Counted from the first letter of the stretch, positions 35,433 through 45,686 are shown. The stretch: DNA of 64,000 nucleotides from Brumimicrobium sp041655765 (GCA_041655765.1 JBBAEU010000005.1:59233-123232), one strand, 5' to 3'. Made by a program: numbers and translations. Notes: generated by a model not told the origin, from the sequence alone.

Positions 35433-35747
35433 TAATTACTGTATTTTATACTCAGGTACTAAATTATAAAATAAAGTTAAGATGAGCGGAAATTTAATGT
35501 GATTTTTTAATTGTAGGGTTATTTTACCTACTAGATTCTATTTTAATTCTTCTTATCAATATCATGTCTGTTGAAAAAGATTAAAAAGGAATCGACAAAT
35601 TCAATCATTGTTGTCTATTAAAACAGATAAACTTATTTTAAAGCACGGTCATTCTATGCAAAATAACTAACTCTACTAGTTTACTCGAACAATAGTAAAA
35701 TTCAATAATTAAATTTTCAGTTCATATACATAAATCAAAAAAATAAT
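35433..35747. other. Intergenic region between the MCE gene and tRNA-Gly
   Basis: This AT-rich stretch of about 315 bases separates divergent units. I see no coding frame or RNA gene in it. Confidence 0.5.
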
Positions 35748-35755
35748 TAAATTTG
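35748..35755 (+). promoter_or_regulatory. -7 element for tRNA-Gly
   Basis: TAAATTTG matches TAnnTTTG and lies 25 bases before the tRNA 5' end. No -33 TTTG is seen. Confidence 0.45.
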
Positions 35756-35780
35756 CAATTAAATATTTTTAATTATAAAC

Positions 35781-35853
35781 GCGGGAGTAGCTCAGTTGGT
35801 AGAGCGTCAGCCTTCCAAGCTGAATGTCGCGAGTTCGACCCTCGTCTCCCGCT
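35781..35853 (+). tRNA. tRNA-Gly (anticodon TCC)
   Basis: The 73-base cloverleaf has acceptor arms GCGGGAG/CTCCCGC, a D-loop with AGCTCAGTTGGTAGAGC, an anticodon stem TCAGC/GCTGA with loop CTTCCAA giving TCC (reads GGA/GGG), and the T-arm GAGTTCGACCCTC. CCA is not encoded. It is followed by a terminator hairpin. Confidence 0.96.
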
Positions 35854-35858
35854 CTACT

Positions 35859-35892
35859 GAAAGGCTGTCTTTATGAGGTAGCCTTTCTATTT
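35859..35892 (+). terminator. Terminator after tRNA-Gly
   Basis: The arms GAAAGGCT and AGCCTTTC with a 13-base loop are followed by TATTTTAAT. It lies between the tRNA and the HEAT-like protein gene. Confidence 0.6.
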
Positions 35893-35906
35893 TAATAACT
35901 ATTAAG

Positions 35907-36458
35907 ATGGGAAAAGAAAAAATCGATAAAACAAAAGCAATTATTAATGATCTTTTGTTTGGTGATGAGGAAAAGGCACTTAAAGCCATAAATGAAATCA
36001 AAGCGGAGGGCGATGACAACCTGATTTTGCCCTTAATTGAATTATGGAATGATACAGACTCACCAAAAATTGAGGATGCAATTCTTGAACTTATTTCAGA
36101 CATTAAATCTACAACAAGTTCTGAGAAAGTAATGGAGGCTTTAACTAATCCTAAATTTGAAAAATTACACCTTCCACTCTTAACGACAATTTGGAACAGT
36201 GATGTAGATTACTCTGAATATCTAACAGATTTTGTTTCCATTGCTACGCAAAAAGATTTTATGAATACTTTGGAGTGCCTGACAATCATTGAGAATCTAA
36301 ATGGTCCGTTTGAAGAGCATCATATTTTAGATAGTCAAATTATTTTACGTGAATACGCAGAAAAACATCAAAACACAAAAGATGTTGACCCTAAAAAACT
36401 TCAATTATTACAGGAAATCAGTGAAATTTTAATTCAATTTGAAGAAAATTTGGATTAG
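35907..36458 (+). CDS. Helical HEAT-repeat-like protein
   Basis: The 183-residue acidic protein is composed of paired helices (DDNLILPLIELWNDTDSPKIEDAILELISDI; LHLPLLTTIWNSDVDYSEYLTDFVSIA), consistent with three to four HEAT-type repeats. There is no signal peptide. Homologues are found widely in Bacteroidota, usually without a known role; such repeats mediate protein binding. It is a plus-strand gene directly after the tRNA and converges with the kinase gene, whose stop is 1 base away. Confidence 0.7.
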   Translation: MGKEKIDKTKAIINDLLFGDEEKALKAINEIKAEGDDNLILPLIELWNDTDSPKIEDAILELISDIKSTTSSEKVMEALTNPKFEKLHLPLLTTIWNSDVDYSEYLTDFVSIATQKDFMNTLECLTIIENLNGPFEEHHILDSQIILREYAEKHQNTKDVDPKKLQLLQEISEILIQFEENLD

Positions 36459-37073
36459 TTAGAATAATCCATGTATTTCAGCGTCAATGGATGCGATGAT
36501 TTTTCCTAAATCTTCAGGGTTTTCGTGGTAATTGTTATTATCTACATCAACAATTAATAATTTTCCTTTATCATAAGTGCTAATCCACGCTTCATATCTT
36601 TCATTTAATCGTTTTAGATAATCCAAACGGATTGACTCTTCATATTCTCTTCCTCTTTTTTGAATTTGATTAACCAGAGTTGGAACACTTGCACGCAAGT
36701 AAATCAATAAATCAGGTGCGGAGACAAAAGAATCCATCAAATTAAACAAAGAAAAATAATTTTCAAAATCACGGGTTGTCATTAATCCCATAGAGTGTAG
36801 GTTCGGCGCAAAAATATAAGCATCTTCGTAGATAGTTCTGTCTTGAATAACCTGTTTGTCCATTTCCTTAATTTCTTGGATTTGGGTAAATCTACTATTC
36901 AGATAATAGACCTGAAGATTAAACGACCAGCGTTGCATATCTTCATAGAAATCGTTCAAATACGGATTTTGGGCAACATCCTCGTAATATGTTTGCCAAC
37001 CATAATGTTTTGCCAACAACTCTGTTAATGTTGTTTTTCCAGAACCTATATTTCCTGCTATCGCAATATGCAT
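36459..37073 (-). CDS. Deoxynucleoside kinase family protein
   Basis: The 204-residue kinase has P-loop GNIGSGKTT (~7-15), the conserved DRTIYEDAYIFA (DRS-like motif), YLRASVPTLVNQIQKRGREYEESI (lid region with Arg residues) and LNERYEAWI. These are the marks of the dNK / deoxyadenosine-deoxyguanosine kinase family, which salvage deoxynucleosides with ATP. Specificity is not evident from the sequence. The next gene on the minus strand starts 50 bases upstream of it in another transcription unit. Confidence 0.9.
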   Translation of the reverse strand: MHIAIAGNIGSGKTTLTELLAKHYGWQTYYEDVAQNPYLNDFYEDMQRWSFNLQVYYLNSRFTQIQEIKEMDKQVIQDRTIYEDAYIFAPNLHSMGLMTTRDFENYFSLFNLMDSFVSAPDLLIYLRASVPTLVNQIQKRGREYEESIRLDYLKRLNERYEAWISTYDKGKLLIVDVDNNNYHENPEDLGKIIASIDAEIHGLF

Positions 37074-37123
37074 AATTCTATTTTTTTTTGAGGGAACTAA
37101 ATTACAAAAATACTTTGACCTTT

Positions 37124-37942
37124 TTAATGAACCTTTAAAGAATATTTATAAATACCTTTATTATTCAATATAAAGAGCTTGTTTTCTGTGATACGAATAT
37201 CAATGGCTTCTTTTGTAGGCAGTTCAGTGACCAGCTCTTCTCCTAATCTTTGATGTATTCGTTTTAGCTTGTTGTCAATAAGTAGATAAATATAATCTCC
37301 AAACGGATAAACTTGTGTTGCCTCTTTCGCTTCGATTTTGCGTATTAGACTGCCATAATAATCAAATAAAAACACACCACTTCCTTGGTAAAACACGAGC
37401 AACTGATTGGCATTTTCGATGATGCGTTTTGGCAATTCTGATTCTCCTGTAATCGCAGCTAAGTTTGTAATTTCAGCTTGTTTTGTAAACGATTGAACAC
37501 CTTGAAATCGAATTAATCGCGAATTTTGTTCATCATAGACCCAAAATCTATTGCTGTTATCAGAATAACAAACATGATAAGCATAACCGATATCCAAATT
37601 TGCTAAATCTTGTTTGCCTTCTTGAAACGTCAATGTGTTATCCACAAAGCCTACCATTTGTTGATTTTCAGAAAAAAGTAACGTTTTTAAGGAATGTTTG
37701 GCATCAATTTTTGAAATAAAACCAAAACTGCTTACACTTTGTGTAAATTCTAATTTAAAATTTGCATCAAGTTTTTGAAGATTCCGTTTATTGTAGATTA
37801 TTACTTCCCCCAAAGGATTCACGTCCCAAGATGAGATTTGTTCTTGATAATACTCATTTTCCAATTCCCAATAATATTCTTGGGCTTGAAAATTATCAAT
37901 CGAGAGGATAATAACACCTATAAAAAAAATCATTCTATGCAT
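37124..37942 (-). CDS. Secreted propeller-like protein of unknown function
   Basis: The start at 37942 (MHRMIFFIG) follows the GH3-like gene's stop directly and gives a signal peptide ending at NFQAQ; the longer frame adds six residues upstream. The remaining ~250 residues are repeated beta-strand units (NPLGEVIIYNKRNLQKLD, FWVYDEQNSRLIRFQG, LLVFYQGSGVFLFDYYGSLIRKI, YIYLLIDNKLKRIHQ, KLFILNNKGIYKYSL), suggesting a five- or six-bladed propeller. I do not recognise a named family. Adjacency suggests co-transcription with the GH3-like gene. Confidence 0.75.
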   Translation of the reverse strand: MHRMIFFIGVIILSIDNFQAQEYYWELENEYYQEQISSWDVNPLGEVIIYNKRNLQKLDANFKLEFTQSVSSFGFISKIDAKHSLKTLLFSENQQMVGFVDNTLTFQEGKQDLANLDIGYAYHVCYSDNSNRFWVYDEQNSRLIRFQGVQSFTKQAEITNLAAITGESELPKRIIENANQLLVFYQGSGVFLFDYYGSLIRKIEAKEATQVYPFGDYIYLLIDNKLKRIHQRLGEELVTELPTKEAIDIRITENKLFILNNKGIYKYSLKVH

Positions 37943-37943
37943 A

Positions 37944-39476
37944 CTACTTATCTGTCGCAAAAACCGTGCTATCTTTAATATTTAGTAATTCTTCTAGAAT
38001 TTTTCTATCGTTTGAAAGTCGAGGAATTTTATGTTGACCACCGAGTTTGTTTTTTGAAATTAACCATTCTTCAAACAAATTTTGTCTTGCTTTCCGAACC
38101 AAAGGCATTTTTAAGGTTAAGTCCTTTGTCCTTTTTGCATCATAATCTGAATTTAACTCTCTTAAATGATTGTCCAAACGCTTTGTAAAATTATGCAAAT
38201 CTGCTGGTTCCTTACTAAATTCTATCAACCATTCGTGTCCTCCTGCCTCTCCATCTCCCATATAAACAGGTGCTGCGGTATAGTCTTTTACCAAGGATTG
38301 GGTTTCTTCTGACGCCTTTCTAATTGCTTCATCTGCATTTTCAACAATCAGCTCTTCACCAAATGTATTGATAAAATGCCTTATTCTTCCAGAAACAACA
38401 AACCTATATGGTCTCAAATTTGTAAATCGGATAGTGTCTCCAACGATATAACGCCACAATCCACCGTTTGTAGAAATGACTATGGCATAATTCACATTTT
38501 CTTCAACCTGGCTTAAATCAATCACTTTTTCAGAATCCACTCCTTTGAAATCAGACATAGGAATAAACTCAAAGAAAATACCATAATCCAACATTAAAAG
38601 TAAATCTCCAAACTCTTTATCCTGTATCCCAAAAAATCCCTCTGAGGCATTATACGATTCGATATAATGCATATTATCATAAGGTATGATTTTTTTGTAT
38701 TCTTGCTCATAAGGTTTAAAACTTACACCACCGTGCATAAACAATTCTAAGTTTGGCCAAACTTTACGAATATCTGTTTCTCCTTTTTTTTCTAAAATTC
38801 TATGTAACAGAACCAAAGTCCAACTCGGCACACCAGAAATACTGGAAACATCAGCATTCATGGTTTCATTCGCTAATTTTTCAATTTTTGCTTCCCACTC
38901 CCCCATTAGCGCGATTTCCTTTTTCGGAACTCTTTTTATCTCAACCCACCACGGAAGGTTTTTGATAATAATGGAAGATAAATCTCCAGTATAACTATCC
39001 GCACGCAGCTTGTTTTGAACTGCTGAACCACCAACAACCAAGTGTTTACCACTATAAATATGGGACTCAGGATTTTGGGAATAATACAGTGCAAGTAAGT
39101 CTTTACCACCTTTATAATGACATTCTTCTAGAGAGTCTTTTGTTACAGGAATAAATTTACTCCTATCAGATGTTGTTCCTGATGATTTTGCGAACCACTT
39201 GGTTTCTCCAGGCCACAAAACATCATTTTCTCCTTGAATAGACTTATCTATCCAGCCTTTGAGTGAATCATAATCTTGTAATGGAACATACTCACGAAAT
39301 GTTTTATAATCTGTAACTTTATCAAAATTATTTTGAATCCCATAAATGGTTTTTTTTCCTTGTCCAATCAGTTTTCCTAACCACTCTTGTTGGACTTCAA
39401 CTGGATGTAATCTAAAGAGGTCAATTTGATGAATCCTCTTTTTCATAATCCAACCAAAAATTGAATTTAACGGCAT
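37944..39476 (-). CDS. GH3-family acyl-acid-amido-synthetase-like protein
   Basis: About 510 residues from ATG 39476 (MPLNSIFGW); an ATG two codons upstream is equally open. The ATP-binding loop AKSSGTTSDRSKFIPVT, GGSAVQNK, HGGVSFKPYEQEY, YNASEGFFGIQD and VVSGRIRHFINTFGEELIVENADEAI are hallmarks of GH3 auxin-responsive-promoter-type enzymes, which adenylate carboxylic acids and join them to amino acids. Bacterial members are common in Bacteroidota with unknown substrates. It overlaps or abuts the propeller-like gene. Chemistry is inferred from the family. Confidence 0.88.
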   Translation of the reverse strand: MPLNSIFGWIMKKRIHQIDLFRLHPVEVQQEWLGKLIGQGKKTIYGIQNNFDKVTDYKTFREYVPLQDYDSLKGWIDKSIQGENDVLWPGETKWFAKSSGTTSDRSKFIPVTKDSLEECHYKGGKDLLALYYSQNPESHIYSGKHLVVGGSAVQNKLRADSYTGDLSSIIIKNLPWWVEIKRVPKKEIALMGEWEAKIEKLANETMNADVSSISGVPSWTLVLLHRILEKKGETDIRKVWPNLELFMHGGVSFKPYEQEYKKIIPYDNMHYIESYNASEGFFGIQDKEFGDLLLMLDYGIFFEFIPMSDFKGVDSEKVIDLSQVEENVNYAIVISTNGGLWRYIVGDTIRFTNLRPYRFVVSGRIRHFINTFGEELIVENADEAIRKASEETQSLVKDYTAAPVYMGDGEAGGHEWLIEFSKEPADLHNFTKRLDNHLRELNSDYDAKRTKDLTLKMPLVRKARQNLFEEWLISKNKLGGQHKIPRLSNDRKILEELLNIKDSTVFATDK

Positions 39477-39601
39477 AAACAAATAACTTTTTTAGGCTAA
39501 ATTTATAAAATACTTCAATATTTTAAATCTTTTTCTAAAAAAAAGCAACCCTATTGGTATTCTTTGCGTCATATAAGAAGGGTTTAATTATGGTTTATTA
39601 T

Positions 39602-39632
39602 AAAATGGTTAAGTAGATTACTTAACCATTTT
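39602..39632 (-). terminator. Terminator after the gliding-type surface protein
   Basis: The perfect 13-base arms AAAATGGTTAAGT and ACTTAACCATTTT have a five-base loop. It lies immediately past the stop at 39636 on the minus strand. Confidence 0.8.
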
Positions 39633-39635
39633 AGT

Positions 39636-42600
39636 TTACCTCAATAAGTTTACATGCCCCACCAGTTCTCCTGCAACACCTTCTGTATCAACATATTTAA
39701 TTTTCCATACATAAGTACCATCTTTACACATCTCGTTTCCATAGTTTCCATCCCAACCTATATTGATATCGTACGATTCAAAAAGCAATTCTCCCCAACG
39801 ATTAAAAATTTGCATGTGAAATTCTGAAATGTTTCCACCAACAGCTTTAAACTCATTGTTAAATTCGTTGGCATCAGGTGTAAAGCTATTGGGTACATGA
39901 AGAAGTGTCTCAAAATAAACATCCAAAAAATCAGTTGCTTTACAACCATTTTCATCAATATAAGTAACAAAATACGTTGTTGAATGAGGTGGTTTTGCTA
40001 TTGGTTCTTTACAATTAGAGCATGAAAGATAATCAGAAGGCTCCCACATAAAAACACCACTATTCCCACTTCCATTTGCTGTTAATTCTACTTCATCACC
40101 TATGAATCCATAATAATCTGAGCCAGTAAATACATAAGGATCTGGAAAATGATTAATATGAACATGAGATGAATCTATACAACCGTATTCATTATGAATT
40201 GTAACGGTGTATGTTGTAGGAGAGATTGGAATTGCGGTCGTTGTTGCCTCAAAAGGACTGCTTACATTTTTTTTTGGATTCCATTCGTACAAGATACCGC
40301 CTGTAGCCCAAAGATTTACTGGTTCTCCTCTGCAAACAATGGTGTCGCTTCCTGCAAAGCTGAGGGCACTTACCATTTGAATAAAGACACTATCAACTCT
40401 TGTTCCACAAGGATTTAATAAATCTACGAAATACCAGTTATCATTTGTAGGTGATAAGCTTATTGTCGGCGAATCATTTACAGAAATGTTTTCGTTAGAA
40501 TACCAAAAATAGGATTTCGCATCGCTTTGTACAGTAATTGTAACCTCATCATTTTCACAAACAAAGATGGTGTCTTCGAGAATTGAATAAGGAATATCTT
40601 GGTAAACTGTCACACTCGTTTCGACGGTCATCTCGCATCCAATATCAGAAGTAATTTCAACAGTAAAATCAGTATTTTCAGACAAAATTACGGTGACGTT
40701 TGCTTGATTTGAATTTCCTATAAACACAGCATTATCGTCAGTTATCCAATTGTAGGTTGCTCCTCCACTCGCCCATAATTGAATCGTATCATTCAAGCAG
40801 ACTTCTTGCTCTTCGATAATATCAACATTCATTTCAGGGACTTCTACCAAAACAGAAATGGTATCCGATCCACATCCATCTGAGATGAGAACAATAAATT
40901 CTGTTGTGGAATCAATCATGGCAATTGGGTCGGCGATATTTGGATCATTCAATAAGTCAGCTGGCTCCCATTCATAAATCGTTCCGCCTTCAGCGAGTAA
41001 TTGAAACTCTTCTCCACGACACACCCTATCAGGTCCAAAAGCATTTCCTCCTTCAAAATTCAAGATTTCAATTTCAAAATAGGTTGTGTCTGGCAAAAAA
41101 CACCCTGTTGGCTCACTCACAACAAGCATTACCTCGTAAATTCCTGGTTGAGAATAATAATGCTCTGGACTTTCGTCTGTACTTGTTGAGCCATCTCCAA
41201 AATCCCAAAAATAAATAGAACCATTAGCAGATAAGTTATTGAAAAACACAGAATCTGGCAAGCAAATCGTTGGTTCTGGAGTAGAGATAACTGCATTTAT
41301 TTTATAAAGGTCAAATTTCCAAACAGCCATATTACAATTTGAGCTATTGTTTGTTTCTGACCAAACGCCAGGTGTTGTTGTAAACCCAGAAGGATTCCCT
41401 CCACAAGCACCACAAACCGCATGATAGATTGTTCCATGCTTGTCGAAGCGACTTGTTCCGCCATCAACGTGATTGTAGCTACTATTTAATCCGCCCATAA
41501 ATGTTCCATAATTCAAATTTGTAGCATTTTCAGACAAAACTCCTATGTAAAAATTATTACCATTTGTAGTACTTTGATAGGCATCTGGAGTGGTTGGGAA
41601 GCCATAAGATGTACTTCCTACTGCTGAAACTGATTGATTAATTTGTCCTCCCCATCCCGAAAAATAAATTTCTTTACAATTAGAAACTAAAAATGCAGTA
41701 GGAGAAATTTCTACATAGCCATTCCCACCTCCAACTTGTGTTGACCAATTTAAAGTTGATAAATCAGAAGAAAATTGCTGAATAAATTGTCCCGAATTTG
41801 GATTGTTGTACACGCCCGACGAGATGGGAATGTTTCCTGAGGATTGACCAAAGACATAGACATTATTATCGACATCCAATTGTACAAAGAAAGATTGATC
41901 GTAATTATCTGTTCCTATAAATGTTCCTGAAATTATTGCTGAAGTACTTCCATCAATTTTTACAACATAACCGTCTGAATCTCCACCAATATAAGTGGGA
42001 TTAACTCCGCCAACAATCGGAAAGTCAACAGATTTTGTTCCACCTGTAATAAAAATATCATCATTTGAATCTATTTGAACAGAAAAACCAGCGTCATCAT
42101 GACTTCCTCCCAAGAAAGTTGACCAAATCACATCAGACAAATCAGGCGACATCTTTACTACAATTGCATCTTGGTTACCTCCAAGACTTGTAATACCACC
42201 GTTTACAATTGGAAAATCTTGAGATTGCGTTGTACTTGTAAAAACAACATCTCCATCGTTATCAATAATGATTTCTCCTCGAAAAACATCTCCATAATTG
42301 TAATTCAATGTACTGATGTTTAATCCATCGTTTCCTTCACCGCCCAAAAAGGTACTCGCCAGCATTTGAGAACCATCTGCACTCAATTTACATACGATTA
42401 TATCTGTCCCACCAAATTTAATGGCAATTTGCGTTGTAACGTTACCACCTTGATGAATATTTTGAAATGCATTTGCCGTAATAGGAAAGTTTGAAGAGCC
42501 TGTGATTCCTAAAATATACAATTCTCCCGTTGCGGTTGTAATAATTGAGTTAGGCGTTTCATTGTTGTTTCCTCCGATATAGGTTGAATAAACAAGTTGT

Positions 42601-43523
42601 GTTCCATCGGGGCTAAATTTAGTGATTCCAATATCAATTTGGTAGCTATCTGACGGACCTCCATTAAAACTGACATCATACGCACCTACTGTAGTCGGAT
42701 AACCTGTACCAAATACAATTCCACCTCCATAAAGGTTGCCTTCATCGTCTGGTGCTGCGGTAAACCCCCAATTATCAACAGGTGATCCAGTAAATGTAGA
42801 AAAAGTAAGACTTGGGTCGATAATTAATGTTTGGTTATTATTGTATTCATCTAATTTGAACGAAACAGTGTCACCTTTTTTAATAAACTTACTTGAAACG
42901 CGTGTTTTTGTCCCATTTTCATTTTCCTCCCAAACAAGCAATTCATTTTCTATAATTGGTCCAAATCGTGTATGAATTTTCACCTCATCATCAGTTACTT
43001 CCACCTCATCTGCTCCTTCGTGAAAAACTTGAATAAGAGAAGGGTCAGCTTCTGGCGCAACACGAAATGAATATTTTAATTTATCTGGGAAAGACTGTAA
43101 AATGAGATCTATTCCTGGATAAAAGTCTAACAGTTCAACGTGTTGAAACGCAAAAACTTTGGACTTCCATTTTGTTGAATCATCGCCCAAAAAGTAATTT
43201 TCATAAAAAGGAGAGGGATTTAATTCAACCTTTTGTCCTTGCCAAGATGAATTCACAAAATGACTATGTACCGTATGTGATTTTACAAGATCAGTATCAG
43301 AATTTTCGACATGATTTGCATGACTAACTTCCTTATAATCAGTTAAGGCATAAGTGAATTTGTCTTTTTCTACAAAGAAATGCCCTTTTTGTAAATCAAC
43401 TTTATAAAGAATTTTGCTGTCCCACTGACCTTTATTCGGACGTATCCATACAGCATCATCCTGTCCAGAAGTGAAGGATATTCCTACAAGGAAAAAGGTT
43501 AATATAGAAAGTATAGCTTTCAT
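39636..43523 (-). CDS. Gliding-motility-type surface protein, T9SS type B
   Basis: A 1295-residue secreted protein. The signal peptide ends near SFTSGQ. Residues ~20-235 form a conserved N-terminal beta domain (VWIRPNKGQWDSKILYKVDL). Residues ~240-740 hold SBBP-type repeats around GGxxxDAxVVK / WSTFLGGxxxD, predicted to form a propeller. A PKD domain lies near ~755-815 (IYFWDFGDGSTSTDESPEHYYSQPG, with the WDFGDG core), followed by Ig-like domains each with a Cys pair and WxxSGGATYxW-like motifs. The last ~85 residues (VPNSFTPDANEFNNEF, IFNRWGELLFES, GWDGNYGNEMCKDGTYVWKI) are the gliding-motility-associated C-terminal domain used as a T9SS type B signal. It is probably a cell-surface adhesin or enzyme scaffold. 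Confidence 0.9.
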   Translation of the reverse strand: MKAILSILTFFLVGISFTSGQDDAVWIRPNKGQWDSKILYKVDLQKGHFFVEKDKFTYALTDYKEVSHANHVENSDTDLVKSHTVHSHFVNSSWQGQKVELNPSPFYENYFLGDDSTKWKSKVFAFQHVELLDFYPGIDLILQSFPDKLKYSFRVAPEADPSLIQVFHEGADEVEVTDDEVKIHTRFGPIIENELLVWEENENGTKTRVSSKFIKKGDTVSFKLDEYNNNQTLIIDPSLTFSTFTGSPVDNWGFTAAPDDEGNLYGGGIVFGTGYPTTVGAYDVSFNGGPSDSYQIDIGITKFSPDGTQLVYSTYIGGNNNETPNSIITTATGELYILGITGSSNFPITANAFQNIHQGGNVTTQIAIKFGGTDIIVCKLSADGSQMLASTFLGGEGNDGLNISTLNYNYGDVFRGEIIIDNDGDVVFTSTTQSQDFPIVNGGITSLGGNQDAIVVKMSPDLSDVIWSTFLGGSHDDAGFSVQIDSNDDIFITGGTKSVDFPIVGGVNPTYIGGDSDGYVVKIDGSTSAIISGTFIGTDNYDQSFFVQLDVDNNVYVFGQSSGNIPISSGVYNNPNSGQFIQQFSSDLSTLNWSTQVGGGNGYVEISPTAFLVSNCKEIYFSGWGGQINQSVSAVGSTSYGFPTTPDAYQSTTNGNNFYIGVLSENATNLNYGTFMGGLNSSYNHVDGGTSRFDKHGTIYHAVCGACGGNPSGFTTTPGVWSETNNSSNCNMAVWKFDLYKINAVISTPEPTICLPDSVFFNNLSANGSIYFWDFGDGSTSTDESPEHYYSQPGIYEVMLVVSEPTGCFLPDTTYFEIEILNFEGGNAFGPDRVCRGEEFQLLAEGGTIYEWEPADLLNDPNIADPIAMIDSTTEFIVLISDGCGSDTISVLVEVPEMNVDIIEEQEVCLNDTIQLWASGGATYNWITDDNAVFIGNSNQANVTVILSENTDFTVEITSDIGCEMTVETSVTVYQDIPYSILEDTIFVCENDEVTITVQSDAKSYFWYSNENISVNDSPTISLSPTNDNWYFVDLLNPCGTRVDSVFIQMVSALSFAGSDTIVCRGEPVNLWATGGILYEWNPKKNVSSPFEATTTAIPISPTTYTVTIHNEYGCIDSSHVHINHFPDPYVFTGSDYYGFIGDEVELTANGSGNSGVFMWEPSDYLSCSNCKEPIAKPPHSTTYFVTYIDENGCKATDFLDVYFETLLHVPNSFTPDANEFNNEFKAVGGNISEFHMQIFNRWGELLFESYDINIGWDGNYGNEMCKDGTYVWKIKYVDTEGVAGELVGHVNLLR

Positions 43524-43688
43524 TAGCCATTCAAAGGTATAAAAACATCTTAAATTAAACGAAAATTTTAGTTTACTTTATTCAAATTCATAATCTTATA
43601 TTATAACTGTTTTACAATCTTTTCGTTGCTTTTTTACACATTAATTTTAAAAGAAAAACAAAATTTTTTAGAAAAGAAAAATAAAACC

Positions 43689-43696
43689 TATTTTTG
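43689..43696 (+). promoter_or_regulatory. -7 element for the PurF-like gene
   Basis: TATTTTTG fits TAnnTTTG, 18 bases before the ATG. A TTTT lies at about the -33 position (43665-43668), one base from TTTG. Confidence 0.5.
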
Positions 43697-43714
43697 TAAC
43701 AGAAAATTAAAATC

Positions 43715-45601
43715 ATGAGCGAGGCAATAAAGCACGAGTGTGGAATCGCACTTCTTCGATTAAAAAAACCATTAGATTATTATCTTGACAAATACGGTAC
43801 GGCTTTTTATGGACTAAACAAAATGTACCTGATGTTAGAAAAACAAAGAAACCGAGGTCAAGACGGTGCAGGATTAACCAACATAAAATTTGACATGACG
43901 CCAGGAGAACGTTACATTTCGAGAAGACGTTCTATAGATGCCAAACCAATTGAGGATATATTTTCTAAAATCAACGCTCGTTTTAAAGAAATTGAGGATA
44001 AAAACCCCGAAATGTTAAGTGATGTTGATTACTTAAAGAGAAACGCAGGGTTTACAGGTGAACTTTTTTTAGGTCATTTGCGTGATGCCTCAGCTACGGA
44101 CAACAAAATTGAAAACTGTCATCCTTTCTTACGCCAAAACAACTGGATGACAAGAAATCTTGTGTTAGCAGGAAACTTTAACTTGACAAATGTTGATGAA
44201 TTATTTGATGTTTTATTGAATTTAGGTCAACACCCAAAAGAAAAATCAGACGCTGTTACAGTTCTTGAGAAAATAGGCCATTTTTTAGATGAAGAAAATG
44301 ATGAATTGTACCAAATATATAAATCACAAGGCTACAACAACCGCGAAATCACATCAAAAATTATTGAAAATTTAGATATTCAAAAAATTCTTAAACGCTC
44401 TTCTGGTGATTTTGATGGAGGATATGTAATCGCTGGTCTAATTGGTCATGGAGATGCCTTTGTTGTTCGAGATCCTGCGGGGATTCGTCCTGCTTTTTGG
44501 TATGAAGACGACGAAATATGTGTTGTAACTTCTGAACGACCAGTTATTCAAACAGCTTTTAATGTCAAAAGAGAAGAAATTAAAGAATTAACACCAGGAC
44601 ACGCCTTAATCATCAGAAAGAACAATAAAATCAGTGAGGTTGAAATTCTCCAACCCGTAGAAAAAAAATCGTGCTCCTTTGAACATGTTTATCTATCAAG
44701 AGGAAATGATTTCGACATCTATAATGAACGAAAAAAGCTAGGACAATTGCTCGTTCCTCAAATTGTTAAAAGTGTCAATGAAGACTTAGATAATTCCGTG
44801 TTTTCTTTTATTCCCAACACCGCTGAAATGTCATTCTTTGGTATGATGAAAGGATTGGAAGATTTTTTAAACATAGAAAAATTAGAAGCAATCAAAAAAA
44901 TAAGTCCAACGAAAGATGTAGCACAAATCAAGCAAATCCTTAACCGAAGGATTCGATTTGAAAAAATTGCAATAAAAGATGCCAAACTAAGGACTTTTAT
45001 TTCCGAAAAAGACGCTAGGGACGATATGGTTGCCCATGTTTATGATATTACATACGGAACGGTACAAAGAAATAAAGACCACTTGGTTGTTATCGACGAC
45101 TCAATTGTAAGAGGAACAACGCTAAAACAAAGTATTTTAAATATTCTCGATCGATTGGAGCCAAAGAAAATTGTTATCGTTTCATCAGCTCCACAAGTGC
45201 GTTATCCCGATTGTTACGGCATTCACATGTCGAAAATGGATGAATTTATTGCATTTAATGCGGCCATAGCATTATTAAAAGAAACAGGTAAAACTTTTAT
45301 TATTGATAATGTATATAGAAAGTGCAAAGAACAAAATTCATTGCCAAAAGAGCAGATAAAAAACTATGTGAAAGAGATCTACGAACCGTTTACAGACGAT
45401 GAAATCTCTAAAAAAATAACAGAATTATTAAAACCAGTTGGAATCAATTCAGAAGTTGAAATTGTTTATCAATCCATTGAAAATTTACATATAGCTTGTC
45501 CTAACACCAAAGGGGACTGGTATTTTACAGGTGATTATCCAACGCCAGGCGGAAATAAAATTGTCAACAAAGCATTCATAGACTATATTGAGAGTAGATA
45601 A
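43715..45601 (+). CDS. PurF-like amidophosphoribosyltransferase, long form
   Basis: The 628 residues are longer than the ~470-510 of standard PurF. The candidate nucleophile Cys9 (KHECGIALL) requires removal of eight residues. The N-terminal Ntn glutaminase domain contains QRNRGQDGAGL and GHLRDASATDN. The C-terminal phosphoribosyltransferase domain has the PRPP loop VVIDDSIVRGTTLKQSI and SAPQVRYPDCYGI. The reaction would be PRPP + glutamine to phosphoribosylamine, the first step of purine synthesis. Long forms with an inserted helical region (~60-100, ~170-220) are typical of a second Bacteroidota PurF-like group, so its exact role beside a standard PurF is not certain. It is a single plus-strand gene. 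Confidence 0.85.
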   Translation: MSEAIKHECGIALLRLKKPLDYYLDKYGTAFYGLNKMYLMLEKQRNRGQDGAGLTNIKFDMTPGERYISRRRSIDAKPIEDIFSKINARFKEIEDKNPEMLSDVDYLKRNAGFTGELFLGHLRDASATDNKIENCHPFLRQNNWMTRNLVLAGNFNLTNVDELFDVLLNLGQHPKEKSDAVTVLEKIGHFLDEENDELYQIYKSQGYNNREITSKIIENLDIQKILKRSSGDFDGGYVIAGLIGHGDAFVVRDPAGIRPAFWYEDDEICVVTSERPVIQTAFNVKREEIKELTPGHALIIRKNNKISEVEILQPVEKKSCSFEHVYLSRGNDFDIYNERKKLGQLLVPQIVKSVNEDLDNSVFSFIPNTAEMSFFGMMKGLEDFLNIEKLEAIKKISPTKDVAQIKQILNRRIRFEKIAIKDAKLRTFISEKDARDDMVAHVYDITYGTVQRNKDHLVVIDDSIVRGTTLKQSILNILDRLEPKKIVIVSSAPQVRYPDCYGIHMSKMDEFIAFNAAIALLKETGKTFIIDNVYRKCKEQNSLPKEQIKNYVKEIYEPFTDDEISKKITELLKPVGINSEVEIVYQSIENLHIACPNTKGDWYFTGDYPTPGGNKIVNKAFIDYIESR

Positions 45602-45678
45602 TTCTGTTAAAATCCGTTAAGCCATAAATTGTTATTCATTTCTTAACTTAGGTCAATGTGTTAAGCATTACACATCAG

Positions 45679-45686
45679 TATCTTTG
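45679..45686 (+). promoter_or_regulatory. -7 element for yceI
   Basis: TATCTTTG fits TAnnTTTG, 33 bases before the ATG at 45720. TGTG at 45657-45660 lies at about the -33 distance. Confidence 0.5.

Noticed and set aside
35807..36103. Minus-strand frame of 98 codons overlapping tRNA-Gly and the HEAT-like gene
   Set aside because: It reads through the tRNA and opposes a gene with normal protein composition, and it ends in tRNA antisense, so it is a shadow frame.
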